Positions 5,125-6,318 of a stretch of 6,318 nucleotides of DNA are shown here, piece by piece. This DNA is from Caryophanales bacterium UBA5732. GTDB taxonomy: Bacteria; Bacillota_I; Bacilli_A; Izemoplasmatales; Hujiaoplasmataceae. The notes below the pieces were generated by a model. The model saw only the letters and a program-made list of their open reading frames with translations. It ran no database searches and was not told the origin of the DNA. Position numbers and translations under genes: made by a program. How positions within the stretch are numbered: position 1 is the stretch's first letter; the number at the start of each line of letters is the position of its first letter. The DNA lies in the NCBI GenBank assembly GCA_002419445.1, contig DIGC01000082.1:1-6318 (forward strand). Reading direction: 5' to 3'.

Positions 5125-6318
5125 ACTTTTTTTCTGTTATTGTACCTGAACGATAAGCATCAAGAAGTTGTAATAAATCATTGATATTATCTTTTATTTC
5201 CTGACCCTTATTAGTGTCATAAATATAAGTTCTTCTAGTATTTAACTCTTCCGAACGAGTTATTGAAACGATGTCTTTTTCACTAGCAATCAAAGCTTGA
5301 TAAGTATCAAATCTTTCATGAGATACTAAGAAATATGCATGCGAGTCACTTATCAAACTATAACCGCCCATAGTAGTCCTATCAGCGTACTCTTTACTCA
5401 TTCCGCCGTCGATTGAGTAAATTCTTTTATTAGCCAATACGACTTGATCGCCTTTAGTAATATCTAAAGGAACATGTCCATTAATAATTTTTGATTTATT
5501 GAAGTCCAATTCAAACTCTTGATAAATCATTCTTAAGACGTCTTCTTCTAAACGGTATTTATAATAGGGATTAATTATCTCTTTATGAGTCTTTTTATCA
5601 GCGACAAAATATCTTTCAAAAGTTTTCATCGAGTGTTTACCAAAAAGCGGTGATGAAGCGCTTTGCCATAAGATATAAAAATAGTCCTTATCATAATTAT
5701 CTTTTTCATAGCGGTTCAAAAACGCACTTCTAACTAAACGATCAAATTCATCAAATAAATTCCTGCCGTAATATTCTTTTCCATTAATTATTTGTTTAAG
5801 GAATTGTTTGTCTTCAGTTAACGGAACAGCGGCGTGGAATAAAAGGTTGTTATTGTATTTTAAATACATTGAACCATGTTGCATCAAATACCTAGCGTGT
5901 TTTTGTAACATCTCGTTATGTAAGAATAGTTGAGTTAAGTGATCAATCACTTCTTCTTCATCCTTATTTAAAACAAAAGGTTTCTTAGGATTAATCGTTG
6001 GGAAATTAGAATCCAACAAAGGATATTTAACGCCGTCAATCATGACTGTGTTATCTGTGAAATCAATCTTATCTAGAAGCAATCTGTCTTCTAATAAGAA
6101 ACCTGGTTTACGTTTAATAAGATTATATTCTAACTTAAATTGAATAACCGTTATTGCTTTATGAATTCTTCCGATAAAGGATAAATCTTCTGATTTATTA
6201 TAATTAATATTATACCCTTTAGGAACGAATAAATTACAATTATCTTTTTTATAATACTTCTCTGCGAGTCTAGCCAGAGGAATTAAATTAATGCCATAAC
6301 CATCTTCAAAACAGTCGA
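5123..6318 (-). CDS. fbp: Class III fructose-1,6-bisphosphatase, C-terminal part (gene runs off the right edge)
   Basis: This enzyme removes the 1-phosphate of fructose-1,6-bisphosphate in gluconeogenesis, in the cytosol. The frame is open to the window edge, so a TTG at 6082 is an internal Leu codon, not a start: the 78 codons before it read GYGINLIPLARLAEKYY, IHKAITVIQFKLE and KRKPGFLLEDRLLL, all typical of the Firmicutes enzyme. In the 397 visible residues, H161 (FHAAVPL) and G280-H281 (INGHVPL) match the later metal-ligand motifs of the calcineurin-like fold, and LFGKHSMKTFERYF and SIDGGMSKEY are further family blocks. Full members are about 640-670 residues, so some 250 N-terminal residues with the first metal motifs lie outside. 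It converges on the phn operon and shares its terminator; no functional tie to the transporter is evident. Confidence 0.93.
   Translation of the reverse strand, partial: DCFEDGYGINLIPLARLAEKYYKKDNCNLFVPKGYNINYNKSEDLSFIGRIHKAITVIQFKLEYNLIKRKPGFLLEDRLLLDKIDFTDNTVMIDGVKYPLLDSNFPTINPKKPFVLNKDEEEVIDHLTQLFLHNEMLQKHARYLMQHGSMYLKYNNNLLFHAAVPLTEDKQFLKQIINGKEYYGRNLFDEFDRLVRSAFLNRYEKDNYDKDYFYILWQSASSPLFGKHSMKTFERYFVADKKTHKEIINPYYKYRLEEDVLRMIYQEFELDFNKSKIINGHVPLDITKGDQVVLANKRIYSIDGGMSKEYADRTTMGGYSLISDSHAYFLVSHERFDTYQALIASEKDIVSITRSEELNTRRTYIYDTNKGQEIKDNINDLLQLLDAYRSGTITEKK

Noticed and set aside
6080..6082. TTG as the start of the fructose-bisphosphatase
   Set aside because: The frame is open upstream to the window edge and the upstream residues match the enzyme family, so this is an internal Leu codon of a gene cut by the window.

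Overview
The window is an A+T-rich stretch of a low-GC, Gram-positive-type bacterium. It reads with the standard bacterial code: tryptophan is TGG, no gene uses in-frame TGA, and genes stop with TAA or TAG. Shine-Dalgarno sites are strong (AAGGGAG, AAGGAGG). The substrate-binding protein is a lipoprotein with a Thr/Ala/Pro linker, and the downstream fructose-bisphosphatase is the class III (Firmicutes) type. This suggests Bacillota or a deep mollicute relative that keeps UGA as stop (Acholeplasma- or Izemoplasma-like). That placement is an inference, not a species identification.

Layout. On the minus strand, from the left edge to about 1430, lies a CpdB/YfkN-type nucleotide phosphoesterase. 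Its frame is cut by a single in-frame TAA at 93-95, yet it reads on without a shift into the conserved C-terminal motif NNYRASGGG at the window edge. A 128-base divergent intergenic region follows. From 1559 to 5083, on the plus strand, a complete four-gene phosphonate-type ABC importer is laid out as phnD (binding lipoprotein), phnC (ATPase), phnE1 and phnE2 (permeases). A strong stem-loop separates phnD from phnC. The last three genes are packed with TAATG stop/start overlaps. A bidirectional hairpin terminator at 5092-5124 closes the operon against a convergent minus-strand class III fructose-1,6-bisphosphatase, whose N-terminal part lies beyond the right edge.

How the genes work together. 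PhnD should be tethered outside the membrane and pass its ligand to a PhnE1/PhnE2 heteromeric channel powered by PhnC. No C-P lyase, phosphonatase or phosphite dehydrogenase gene is visible, so the ligand (phosphonate, phosphite, phosphate ester or another compound) is not settled. The divergent phosphoesterase lacks a signal peptide and would act in the cytosol; a shared role in phosphorus salvage is possible but unproven. The fructose-bisphosphatase is a separate gluconeogenic gene. The items most worth a second look are the nonsense codon in the phosphoesterase gene and an unusual insertion of about 30 residues in PhnC. I saw no RNA gene, insertion sequence, CRISPR array or clear novel system.
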